A stretch of DNA of 64,000 bases from Anastatus disparis (Eukaryota; Arthropoda; Insecta; Hymenoptera; Eupelmidae), in assembly GCA_017163975.1 (NCBI GenBank), contig JAFFSR010000095.1, forward strand, positions 154,001 to 218,000. Direction: 5' to 3'. A model generated the notes under the pieces. The model was not told the origin of the DNA. It searched no databases and worked only from the letters and a program-made list of their open reading frames with translations. Positions 32,180 through 43,600 of this stretch are shown here, one piece after another (position 1 is the stretch's first letter; each line of letters starts with the position of its first letter). The position numbers and the translations under genes are program-made.

Positions 32180-32774
32180 TTATTGATTGTATATTTAATA
32201 AATAATTATCTTAATAATTTCAATAATTATGAATATATTGGCCAACGAATTCTTAATTTAGTACTTAAATATAAACCATCTTTAAGCCAACAGTTAGTTC
32301 AATGATTGTGAAGCACAACATCTTTTTGTGACGAAAGTAACAATAATTTTAAACAAACGATCGTCAAATCGTTGGCCAAGTCGTTGCGATTTTGCCAAAT
32401 GATACCCATTGGTTGATATTTCTACCAGGGTTTTTATATCATTTAAGAAATCAAATATGAATGATTAATCGAAAGATTATTTCCGCCAGGGATTATTATT
32501 ATAAACCCTGCTATAAAAGAGCAGCTGATAAACCTGCTGATGAACAAGCTGATAAATAAGCTAAAAAATCAGATGCTGATTTGTCCGCTAATCGCAGCTG
32601 ATATATCACCTGATATATTAGCTGATTTTTTATAAAATATTTTTTTCTTAAATAGTAAATCATAAATTATATTATACATGTAAGAGAATATATATGGGCA
32701 CATCTCTGGAACTTTTCACTTTTTAGGAACAAGGTTTTATAGAAATTTGAAAGTTTACAATTCAAGTTCCTAAG

Positions 32775-34453
32775 ATGGCACAGGCTTTGAATGCCAGGAA
32801 TGCAACTGTCTCGAGAGATGTAATTTTCAATGAAAGTTATGAAGGAATAAGTGACATCGAGCAGGATTCTGAAGATGAAGTATTCCTGCTACCTCCTAGC
32901 AACCAAAAAGAAAAAGTCAACGAAGAAGAAGTTGCTCCTAATGAACTGTCTGAACCAGAAGAGGAACGAGTTGAAGCAGAAGCAGAGGCACGATTGTCAC
33001 CAGCTCCCAGATTGCTAAGAGATAAATCACTTATTAAAACTCCAGCAAGGTATAGTGTAAATTTTGCTTCTTATCATGTACCTACTAATTTTACAGAAGC
33101 TGTAAATGGTCCGGATGCCAAGAATTGGCAAGAAGCAATTAGTAAAGAGCTGGAAGCTCACAAAATAAACAATACATGGAGTATAATACCTAGGACATCA
33201 GATATCAATATACTGGACTCCAAATGGGTCTTCAAGATTATAAAAGCAACAAGCAATTCAGAAACATTCTCACCAGTTATTCGCTACGACTCGTTAAGAG
33301 TTTTTCTAGCATATGTTGCACAGAAAGATTTGGAACTTGCTTCATTTGATGTGTGTACAGCATTCCTCTACGGCGAGTTAGAAGAAAAGATCTACATGAA
33401 AGTTCCTGCAGGTGTACAAATCAAAAGTCAAAGTGAAAATGTAGTGTGTTTGCTTAAAAAATCATTATACGGTTTTAAACAAGCACCACAGTACTGGAAT
33501 CTGAAATTTAAACAATTATTACGTGAATTTAAATTTAAAGAGTGTGAGGCAGATGCATGTATGTTTTCAGGCATTTATAAAGGTCATAAGGTATATTTAG
33601 CTCTTTGTCGATGATGGTCTACTAGCATGTGAATCAAAAGATGTATTAAAAATCATATTAAATGAATAATATAACTATTAATGATGCTAGTCGTTTTGTC
33701 GGTATACAAATAAGTAGAAATCGAACAAAGAAAATTATATTGTTAAGTCAAAGCATGTATATTAAAGAAATTATTAAAAAGTTTGGTATGAGTGAGGCTA
33801 AAATTTTGTCAGTACCTTTTGATCCTTATGTAAATCTGCAACCAGCAGATCAGGATAAAAGTAATAAATGTATAGCACCTTATCGTGAAGCGATCGGATC
33901 ATTAAGAGGCGGCCGTATAGTTCTGTCCTTGTCTAATCTAAGTTTTCTTCATTATTAATAAATTAAATATTTTCATAGAAAAGTAAGACAACCGCCCAAT
34001 AGAGCAAAAGACAAGCAAACGATTCTTTTTTATGAAAAAATATGAAATTTTGATTATTTTTCGAGTGAAGTCTGAAACGGAAAAACAGTTGAATCAACTC
34101 AATCAAGTTCGATTGTTTTTCCGTTTTAGAGTTCACTCGAAAAATAATTAAAATTTCATATTTTTTCATAAAAAAGAACCGTTTGCTTGTCTTTTGCTCT
34201 ATTGGGCGGTTGTCTTACTTTTCTATGAAAATATTTAATTTATTAATAATAAAGAAAATTTAGATTAGACAAGGACAGAATGATACGGCCTCCTCTTAAT
34301 ATTCGTAGCTATAGTATCTAGACCAGGCATGTTTTTCCGTTAACAAGTTAAGTCAATTTCTTAATAATTTGTATGCGAATCATTGGAATGCTGTAAAGCG
34401 TGTTTTTGCATATCTGTTAGGATCTATTGATATAGGTCTAGTATTCAAATGCT
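32775..34453 (+). pseudogene. Ty1/Copia polyprotein fragment (integrase end, RT, RNase H start)
   Basis: The first 279 codons cover the end of the integrase C-terminus (SRDVIFNESY), an acidic linker and the Copia RT. Visible motifs are NWQEAISKELEAH, SKWVFKIIK, the palm Asp in LELASFDVCTAFLYGELEEK, and LLKKSLYGFKQAPQYWN. A 1-bp loss at about 33603 shifts the frame in the middle of the catalytic FVDDG box, which continues in the next frame. RT resumes at 33662 (FVGIQISRNRTKKI, KKFGMSEAK). At YREAIGSL a family F MITE is inserted in a TTAA (33902-34299). Afterwards come FVAIVSRPG, a stop, a frameshift, and HWNAVKRVFAYLLGSIDIG up to 34453. Gag, most of integrase, the rest of RNase H and both LTRs are missing. 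Confidence 0.85.
33902..34299. mobile_element. TTAA foldback MITE, family F copy 3, inside Copia
   Basis: TTAAGAGGCGGCCGTATAGT to GATACGGCCTCCTCTTAA. Arms are nearly perfect (GACAAGCAAACGATTC against GAACCGTTTGCTTGTC; AACGGAAAAACAGTTGAA against its complement). Host codons on either side (GS-L and L-IFVAI) show exactly one TTAA in the original site. Confidence 0.9.
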
Positions 34454-34456
34454 GAT

Positions 34457-34559
34457 TTTGTGTGTGTGTGTGTGTGTGTGCGCGTGCGCGTGCGTGCGTG
34501 GGTGTGTGTATGTGCTTGCGTGCACGTGTGTGCGTGTGCGTGTGCGTGTGCGCGTGTGC

Positions 34560-34634
<75 letters not shown>
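34457..34634. repeat. (TG)n microsatellite with CG interruptions
   Basis: About 178 bp: mixed TGTGCG and TGCGCG repeats, then more than 70 bp of pure TG. Cys/Val-repeat reading frames across it are artefacts. Confidence 0.95.
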
Positions 34635-34635
<1 letters not shown>

Positions 34636-34859
34636 AATATAATTTATGATTTACTATTTTAAAAAAAAAATAATTTATAAAAAATCGGCTGATAAATCGG
34701 CTAATATATCAACGGATAAATCAGCATCTGATTTATCAGCTTGTTTATCAGCGAGTTCATCTGCTGCTTTTTCATAGCAAAAAAATATGAACTCGGAAAA
34801 AAAATTTTATTGAAATGTTTTTAAGAAAAGTTAGGAACGCGAAAATATAAACATAACTA

Positions 34860-35603
34860 CCCTATTAAAAATGACCAGCTGGATATTCCAGGTGGATTAT
34901 CTACTTGGATATCCAGGTGGATATCACTCTGATCGAGTTGGATATCACTCTGATCTTCATGCACCTGGATGCAGCTAAAATTCATTTGGAAATTTTTTAC
35001 GAAAACTTATAATTAGGCATTATAAGCATTTGAATAACATAATAATACTACCAATAAAAAAAATTGAAAATTTTACCCAAATTAAAATTATCTAGGAGGA
35101 TTATCCTCTTGGATATCCAGTTGGATTAATAAAATCGAAAAATTAAGAAATAATTTTATCAAATAATTTACTGAAAAGCATACTTTATAATTTTTTGATT
35201 TAATTAATCCAACTGGATATTCAAGAGGATAATCCTCCTGGATAATTTTACTTAGAGTAAAATTTTCAATTTTCTTTTATTTGTAGTATTATTGTTATAC
35301 AAATGCTTGTAATCCCTAATGATTAATTTTCGTAAAAAAATATCCAAATGGATTTTAACGGTATCTAGGTGAATGAAAATCAAAGTGATATCCAACTCCA
35401 TCAGAGGGGCTATTCAAGCAGTGATACATATATATGTATCACGCTGTATGTATGCGCGCGCATACTTTTTATTCTCTTCCCCATACATATCGTCGCGATA
35501 CATTCATATGTATCGCTACTTGAACAGCCCCTCAGAGTAATATCCACCTGGATATCCAAGTGGATAATTCACCTGGATATCCAGCTGGTTATTTTCTACA
35601 GGG
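34860..35603. mobile_element. family P foldback with GGATATCC word
   Basis: Tips CCCTATTAAAAATGACCAGC and GCTGGTTATTTTCTACAGGG, flanked by TA on each side (34858-34859 and 35604-35605). Arms consist of iterated GGATATCCA, CACCTGGATATCCAG and GATATCACTCTGAT words around AAAATTATC-containing inner arms. The loop is interrupted by the CAGAGGGGC element at 35402. The host is a family C MITE, which fixes the insertion point. Confidence 0.75.
35402..35535. mobile_element. small CAGAGGGGC foldback nested in family P
   Basis: CAGAGGGGCTATTCAAGCAG at the left, CTTGAACAGCCCCTC at the right, inner GATACATATATATGTATC and GCGATACATTCATATG. A relative of the element at 12731-12998, about half its length. 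Confidence 0.6.
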
Positions 35604-35978
35604 TACTTATTTCAGCGTCCCTTACTTTTCTCAAAAATAACGCAGTAAAATTTTTTTCCTAATGTATAAAAATTTATTATAATAATATCTATTATGCTCA
35701 TCTCTGAATTTACAGATACAATGATTAATATTTGAGTAAATAACAAAAAACTCAATCAGACAAGGACAGCGAATCCGATCTGCTCGTGGAATAGCAATTT
35801 TTTCTCGTAAACGATATTGGGACGGACAAAATCAGGAATAGGATAACAAATTAGCGACAAATTAAGTACTATTCCAAATTTGAACTTATGAAACGAATTT
35901 CGTATCTTAATATAAATTAACTATCAAATTAAATGAAAATGAATCATGATTATAAATATTTTGACGTGCCGTACGAAA

Positions 35979-36305
35979 ACTATCACTTCTGAACTATTTA
36001 TAACGAAAAGTATTAAATTTCAATAAATGTTGACAATAACTATTATTTTAATTTTTATGTAAACGAAGACTATCACTCCTGAATGACTTGTGACGAAAAG
36101 AATTAAACTTCAATAAATGTTGACAATAACTATTATTTTAATTTTTATGTAAACTAAGTCTATCACTCCTGAACGAATTGAGACGAAAAGAATCAAACTT
36201 CAATCTATTAGATTAATTTCATTAATCTATTAGATTGAATACTTTTCGTTTCAAATCGTTCAGGAGTGATAGTCTTTGTTTACATAAAAATTAAAATAAT
36301 AGTTT
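35979..36305. repeat. 90-bp tandem repeat plus an inverted copy
   Basis: Direct units start at about 35979, 36069 and 36159 (CTATCACTCCTGAA, GACGAAAAGAATTAAACTTC, AATAACTATTATTTTAATTT). An inverted unit at 36230-36305 (CAGGAGTGATAGTC, ACATAAAAATTAAAATAATA) makes the whole a foldback centred near 36215. It borders the 3' end of the zinc-finger gene. Between 35788 and 35978, part of a short dispersed repeat shared with 48545-48655 is seen (GACGGACAAAATCAGGAATA). Confidence 0.75.
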
Positions 36306-36324
36306 TCTTCGTATATGGTGGAAA

Positions 36325-37637
36325 TTATAGTCTTCGCCGAATGTTTGAAGATAATAGTCTTCGTAAGCACCGTCGATTTATGAATAATAAGATGTTATGT
36401 ATTAAAGATAATACATTTTTTATAAAATCAAACCTTTCATCTTTAGGTATGCTTTTTTTGGGAGGTCTACCTCTTCTTTTGGGTTCAGGTTCATGCTCTG
36501 AAGAGATTTCAATTATACTTTCCTCTGTATCTGATGTTTCAAATAATCCATCCTTTAACCAATTCTTTGGTGGTCTACCTCGTTTCTTAGGCGCATGAGT
36601 TACTCGAACATGTCTTGCTAATGCTACCGCAATATCAAAAGTTTCTTTACAATTTTTGCACTTAAATCTTTTGTCTTTAATTAAACTTTGTATTCTTCCT
36701 TCTTCTATTCTTTGTATGTTAATCAAAGATTTTGAACAGGTTTGCAAATGCTTCTCTAGTACTTGGCGTTTTCTAAAATTTCTCATGCAATGTGTACACT
36801 GCATCACTGTTTTCATTTTTTTATTCATTGAACTTTCTTGTTCATCAGAATCACTTAAACTAATAATGTCATTTTCTTTATCACTTGAACCTTTTGCTTT
36901 GGAACTATTGATTGTTATTTCCATAACATTGGATTGATTATTTTCATCAATATCTAAATCAATAACTTCTACTGATCTATTTGTTTTTTTAATTTTTTTA
37001 ACAGATTTTCGAGGATTGTAATCTGGATCTGCAGCTAGTTTCTTCTTTCTTCTACCACGCTTTTTCATTATAATTGATTCTTCTTCATCTGAAAAAATTG
37101 AAGCAGGTTGTATTATGATTTCTGAATCAGTTCGGTTGACCACGGTTAATTGTTGTTTTCTTGATCTTTTTACTTTTACTGAAGTTGCTGAATTATCTGC
37201 AGTAGAGAAATTTGGTTTGTTTAAGTCTTCTTCGCCTGATAAATTACAGCAATCTCCAAGACCACAAAAATTATTGTGCGTAGGTTCTAATAATTCCTCT
37301 TTAATTTTTCTATGAGCTTGAAGAAGATTGTTTGTCGTCCAAGCTTTTTTGGTGTTTGCATAAATTTTAGAAGCTGCAGACAAAGACTCTTTTTTGGGAG
37401 CAGGTATTACTCCATCATTTGAAATACTTTTAAAAATATTTATTCCAGTTTCTTGTGATTCTAAAACTTTTGAATTATTAACTGTATTCATAATTCTACT
37501 CATTTTGAAGCTTTTTAATGATGCTTGAAGTTCATCAAAAGTCAGTTCTGAATCTGAGATATCGCCATCACAAAGAATACATTGTACTGTTGATTGTTCT
37601 ATTATTTCTGCATCACTATCTAATTCTTCTTGTGAAT
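36325..37637 (-). CDS. coding exon 5 of the zinc-finger/AT-hook gene (fingers and AT-hooks)
   Basis: Acceptor TTTTATTTAG completes an Asp codon, then SQEELDSDAEIIEQS leads to the two zinc fingers and two AT-hooks. Stop at 36325-36327. The sequence after PKKSIPKDER loses the protein-like composition of the rest (LIHNILLFINRRCLRR). An AGGTTTGAT donor-like site lies at that point, so the true gene may splice on. Confidence 0.85.
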
Positions 37638-40600
37638 CTAAATAAAATATAACTCTTTATTTATGTTATTTTATATTATGTACAATATTTATTCATAAGT
37701 TAATTTAAAATTATAAAAATACATACCTAAAATATAAGGTTCATTGTCATTTGTAATGACATAAGAATCATTTTTTTCTTTTTTTGTGTTAGTTTGATAA
37801 TCTAATGTATCATTTAAAATCTTTTCTGATTTTGCTGGAATTATTTGATTTGTCATATTGACTTTTATGTTCTTCACAGTACTGTGTTTGGTAATAATAG
37901 ATCTAGTACTCTTTATTAAATCTATTTTTTCCTGTATTTTTTCCTGTCCTATATTTTGTTCACTAGATTGTCCTATTTCCTGAACTTTAAATCGATCTAT
38001 TTTTGGATCAACAGTTTCATGTATTCTTTGAATTTCTACCACATGTGCTTTTATTTTTTCTGTTTCTTTTAATGAATTTTTTTTTTTAACAGGAAATGTG
38101 GCTTGCTTAATTGTTTCAAATTCAATTTCCTTTTTTTTATAATTTATATCAATAGATTGTAAAGATGGTTTTTTCACTGTTTTGACAGCACCTTCTCCAA
38201 TCAATTTCTCAACATCTGCTCTAAAAATATTTAATATTAACTTTATTTAAATTTTCTACAGTTAACAATAAGTATGTTATCCAAAAATTATCAAGAAAAA
38301 ACTTACTTCATTAAGAAATGAAAGTCAGTTGGAGGTTGTCCAGATTCGTCATACAAAGCAACTGCAAAAATTTCATCTGAATCTTCAACTGCATATAGAG
38401 CTAGTTGCTGTCCTGCAGATGTAATGAATGTGGCAATAGTTTCGTCATCTGAATCTATTTGTATTTCATCACTCATGCTTAATGTTCTTTCATTTTTATC
38501 TAAAGAATAACTTTGGATTTCATCCTAAAATTAAATTAAACATTATTAAATCGAAATAAATTTATTTAGAAATATATTGATGATTGTATCAATGATCTTT
38601 ATAAAAATCTCAAACAAAATAAACACATTAACAGTCAATAAATAACAATTTTATAAAGAGTATTAATACCAAGTTAATTTGGCTGATATCTTCAGAGATT
38701 TTATTTTTAGTATCACAAAATGCAGCGTGAAGCGTAATAATGCTGTTTGAATCAATGATACTATTATTAGTTGTTCCTATTTCTTGTGAGTCTAAACTTG
38801 GAATGATCGTTATTACTTTTGTTTCATGCGAATCTGAATTAGTAACCATCTCTATCACTCCTTTTTCTTGGAATTCAGAAGTCTGTATTAATGATATTAC
38901 TTCCCTTTCTGGTAAATTCATACTTTGATCCAATTTTAAAATTTCTGATTTTTGTGAGTCATCATCATAAATTACCTAAGAATTTATTTATAAATATAGA
39001 CATATACATAAAAAATTTGCTTTTTATAAGGTAATATTTATTATGGCATAGTCTTTAACATAATAAGGCTTATGACATTGAACATTTTTTATCGAATTGT
39101 TATCAATAAAATATAAAATAAGATAACCACCTAATATGAATGAACAAATATGTATAAATATATAAATGTAAGTGTGTGTATGTATAAATGTGTGTACACT
39201 GAACAGACACTGATTTGTGACCCTCTCTTCGTGTCTTTTGAATATACATGGAGTCATGAATCAGTATCCGCCCAGTGTAAATATATATATAGTAATATTG
39301 AAACTTCAGCTTGAATTATTTTCTTTGATTGGCTGCTGTATCTATCCTTAAATTAAAAAATTGATTTTTTATAAGAACTGATAATTAAAAGTAACAATAA
39401 AGAGATGATTTATTGTACAATTATGTATATATAAAGAATGACACTTGATAAGAATTTCTACTAAAAATATTGGAAAATATCGAATCTGCTCTAGCCTGCT
39501 CTTGAAGTGTATACAAAATATTGTAAACAAAATTAATTTTCTGAATTTCAATATTTTTAGAGATTTTAATGATAGTTATATGTTGAATTGGTTTATAAAA
39601 AGGCCGTTGTTATTTGCACGACAGATTTGGTTTTTTAACAAAAAAAAGTCGTAAAAATAATGAAATTAGTCCGCTTTTTAACTGATTCTTGCGTACACAT
39701 AATTAACAAAAAACACGATTTCACATAAATGAATAGCGTAATATTTATTTAATAATGTTAAATAAAAAACAGATTACAATAATATAACCCATAAAATGAT
39801 AGTCACAAAGCCTAGGGAATTCGTTCTGAACATGTGACATATATATCACAAAAAGCTGCCACCTTCAGAGCGCTCAAATGGGAAAAGCGGTAAAAGGAGC
39901 CAATTTGAAAATGTCATTAAAAATATCAAAAATTATAAAAAAATTAAAACCTAATATTTTAAAAGAATTGAAAATGAATAAATTAGTTGTAAACAATATG
40001 AAAATAATATAAACAAACAAAATAAATTACAATAGAAAAAATATTTTATTCATTATGAAATAATTAATTAAACAATTTTTTTTTTAATATTTTAAATATT
40101 TTACATTCTTTCTGTTATAATCATTATTTTAATGTTATTAATAATAATGTTGATAATATTGCTTAATAATTATAAAATAATTTCCATAAAATTGTCTCTT
40201 CCACAAGCAAAACGATCAGATGTATAAAAACTAGGGGAGGTGGGGGGAGCAATTCGACAATCAAATATATCAAAACCAGACGGGGTTGGGGTGGAGGAAT
40301 TTGACAACCAGATATATCAAAACCAGGGGGGTAGGGGGAGGAGTTATATATAGAATTTGCTGGTTATCCGGCGCACATCGCGGGTGGTTATTGACAGTAT
40401 ATAGTACAAATGACACGTTAATGACAAGAAACATATATAGAACTTGCTGGTTATCCGGCGCACTTCGCGGATGGTTATTGACAGTATATAGTACAAATAA
40501 CACGTTAATCACAAGAAATGTATATAGAAATTGTTATATATAGAACTTGTTGGTTATCCGGCGCACGTGAAAAATTTTGTTTAGTTGAATTGATAAATAT

Positions 40601-43600
40601 TTTGGCGTACGCTAAAGTGCAATTACGCTTACACGAAAATTTTCTCAACAAAATTCGCGCACGCGAAAGATTTTCTTTTATTAAGAGGAGGTCACGTATC
40701 TCTGTCCTTTTCTAATCAAAGAATTGAGTTTCTTACAGAAACTAATAACTTTAGCATAAAATGAAGAGAAAGCCGCATCTTGTATCAAAAAAAGGAATAT
40801 TTTCTTTGATAAGAAAAAATTAATTTTATTGCTTCGTTTTCAAGAAAACCTTGAAAAACTTAAATCATAGAGGTTAGGGTGGACAATTTGGTTTTTCAAG
40901 GTTTTCTTGAGAACGAAGCAATAAAATTAATTTTTTCTTATCAAAGAAAATATTCCTTTTTTTGATACAAGATGTGGCTTTCTCTTCATTTTATGCTAAA
41001 GTTATTAGTTTCTGTAAGAAACTCAATTCTTTGATTAGAAAAGGACAGAGATACGTGACCTCCTCTTAAGGCTAAAGAAAATTATTTCGCGTACGCGAAA
41101 GTGGGAGGAGTTTGCTTCAAAAGAGGGACATTTCGCATACGCTATTCTTATTTCGCGTACGCTATTATGTCCCCCTAGAAACTCCGATATTTTTATTAAT
41201 GAATATATAAAATTAAATTTTAAAAATTGTACGTCAATATAGTTTAGCAAAAAAAATTACAAACTTCAAAATAATTTTGAAATTATTTATTTCAATTATA
41301 TTTTCATAGTTTGAAATAAAGAACCCAATGTAGTAATGACCGCTCTGAAGGTAGCTAAAGTTATTATAGGAAAATGAAAAAAACTGTAGTACATAAAATT
41401 CCCTAGATTGGAACTAAACGTAAAATCTGTCGTGCAAATAGCAACTCCGTTATAAAAATTATAATTTTTTGTATTTATACCAATTTCTTTTTACAGTAGC
41501 CTAATCTCTGTCTGAATTTGCTATAATTTACAAATTGATGGATAGATGTTTTTTATTTGCAGAGATTGTTTCATAAAACATTTTTAAGGACGTTTTAAGA
41601 AAAAATAACTAATATTTTGATTATTTTATAAATAAATAAATTAAAATGATTTAATAAGAATAGCAATCATAGTATAATTATAAAAACGTATAGTATCAAT
41701 CAAAAACGTATAGCTATTTTTTCTTATGACAAACGACTGGAAAAATGAGTCAAAAGCATTTAACATAGCAATAATATTTGGATGATCTTTGTTAAGGGCA
41801 TGACAGAGCTCGCTACCTTCTAAAATAATTCATTAACATTTTAATTCTAAGTTCACGAGTAAACGGTGCGTTAGATCGAGTTCTTTCATTACAGTAAGAA
41901 AATTTGTAATACTAAACTTGAGTGCGGACAACTTACAGAATTTACCAAAATACCGTATATAAAAAGTTATAAACAATTTTTCGAAATATAGTATTTTGAG
42001 GTTAGGTTCATCGAGCTTGATATCTAATTTCCATTCCAAGCTTATAAAAAAATATCAAGTCCAAATGATTTTTTATTTTAACAAAAATTATTGTATTAAC
42101 GTAGCTTTAGTGCGGACAAGTCATTACAATTATTTAAATTACGAATTTAAAAAGATATCAATAAAATAATAGAAGTAAAAATTGTGTCCAGCAGCTCCGA
42201 CATCCCGTTAATACTAATACCTCAGTTATAATTAAATGGGGTAATAATAGGAGTAAAATAAAACAAGAATGCCAAATTATTACAAAATTTTGTCATAGAA
42301 TGTAATTATATATACTTATAAGGAGAGTGTCAGGGTATTAAGACGCCAATTTTGCTCAAATTTTGAAAAATTATTTTGAATTTAAAACATGAAAAAAACC
42401 AATGTATTAGGGCGATTCTTCATATAACCCGTACCCGTACCCGTACGATTGTATAGGCGAGTGTCTTATCTTCTCATCTATTTTATCATCTGTGAGCGTC
42501 CTCTATCTACTATCGAACTCATCATAGATGGTAAAGTAGTGAAGATAAAGTACTCGCCTATACAATTGCATGGGTACGGGTACGGGTTATATGAAGAATC
42601 GCCCTAAGACTCTAACGCTCAGTATTTCCCTAGTAATAGGCAATTTTTAAAAAATCACTATAAAAATCACTAAATTTTCAAATTTTTCTAATTATTTTAC
42701 AGTGATTTTCTTTGATTGCCTGTAACTACGGAAATATTGAGCGTTAGAGTCTAGTACCTTGGCTTTTATCATGTTTTACATCTAAAATCATCTTCCAGAA
42801 TTTTATCATGTTTTACATCTAAAATCATCTTCCAGAATTTGAGCAATATCGACGTCCAATACTCTGACACTCTCCTTTTTAGTGAAGTTCACATAGTCTT
42901 AAAGATAAATGAAACATAAAAAAGATGTAAGAAATATAGACAAAATACTGGCAAATAAATTAAATCTCAGCAGTAGAATGAGAAAAGTACACTAAAAAGA
43001 ATTTAAAAGTAAATAGATACTGATTTTTTTAAAATGGCGTATAAGAAATATATTTTACTTATTAAAAATAAGTTCAGTTGCTCAATACGTTACGATGAGC
43101 ACGACTATAGTAATATAGCGTTAAATCTTTGGATACCAAGTTTGTCATCAGTTTGATCGATAAACGATTTGTTATTTGCGTGTAGAACTATGTTAAACAT
43201 CAATGACTGTGAGGAATTGTTATTTAAATTCAACTTTTATGTACCAAATCGTTTACTTAGGTTTAATGATAAATATTTTTATTTGAGGCCATCTGCTAGG
43301 GCTCTGAGTTTGCATATAATTAATGATTGTTCTGAATGGTTAGAACCATATAATGCAAATATTGAGAGTATAAAGAATAAGACCAAGAGTCTATTAAAAT
43401 TTGAATGAGGTACGATGTCTGATTGTTATTGAATGCTACCAGGTGATATTTACTAAATTTGAATTTTTGTAAATGGCTCTAGCCGTATAAATAATAATAA
43501 ATAAATAAATAAGTTTAATAAAAATTAATCTTTCAGCTATAATAATTTTTTATTTATAAATTGTATTATGATTTCTATTGCCTTTTTGTTTCTGCACCAA

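Larger units (their letters stand above)
30897..32437. mobile_element. possible decayed family P foldback (GTTGG/CCAAC word)
   Basis: Left tip CCTGGTAGAAAATAAGCCAA and right tip TTGATATTTCTACCAGGG pair over about 20 bp. Between them are scattered GGTTGATCAACGGTTGG and GTTGGCCAAGTCGTTGC words. The arms do not pair throughout, so this is tentative. It includes the hAT-like MITE at 30949, a hairpin at 31935-32022 and a TA run at 32136-32175. An open frame at 31419-31640 has no recognisable content. Confidence 0.35.
32506..34779. mobile_element. family P foldback arms (GCTGAT word) enclosing a Copia fragment
   Basis: Left arm 32506-32690 begins CCCTGCTATAAAAGAGCAGC and repeats CAGCTGATAAA, CTGCTGATGAA and AGCTGATATATC. 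The right arm about 34636-34779 mirrors it (TAATATAATTTATGATTTAC, GGCTGATAAATCGGC, CTGATTTATCAGCTTG, CTGCTGCTTTTTCATAGCA). The tip GGG on the right is mutated. Where the core of the foldback should be lie a Copia pseudogene and a TG microsatellite. Confidence 0.6.
34800..35787 (+). mobile_element. family C copy 8, split by a family P foldback
   Basis: Left part 34800-34857 (AAAAGTTAGGAACGCGAAAA, TATAAACATAA) and right part 35606-35787 (TTATTTCAGCGTCCCTTAC, ATATTTGAGTAAATAACAAA, GACAAGGACAGCGAATCCG) are the two halves of a family C element with the foldback at 34860-35603 in its loop. Both outer TTAA ends are lost or diverged. Confidence 0.65.

Noticed and set aside
34449..34662. Cys/Val-repeat open frames
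   Set aside because: They are readings of a TG/CG microsatellite in all three frames.
36266..36598. Plus-strand open frames across 36.3-37.3 kb
   Set aside because: Antisense shadows of the zinc-finger exon, which has motifs and splice sites on the minus strand.
40346..40565. CRISPR array
   Set aside because: Adjacent direct repeats without unique spacers in eukaryotic DNA; ordinary tandem repeat. The same applies to the 60-, 90- and 101-bp repeats.
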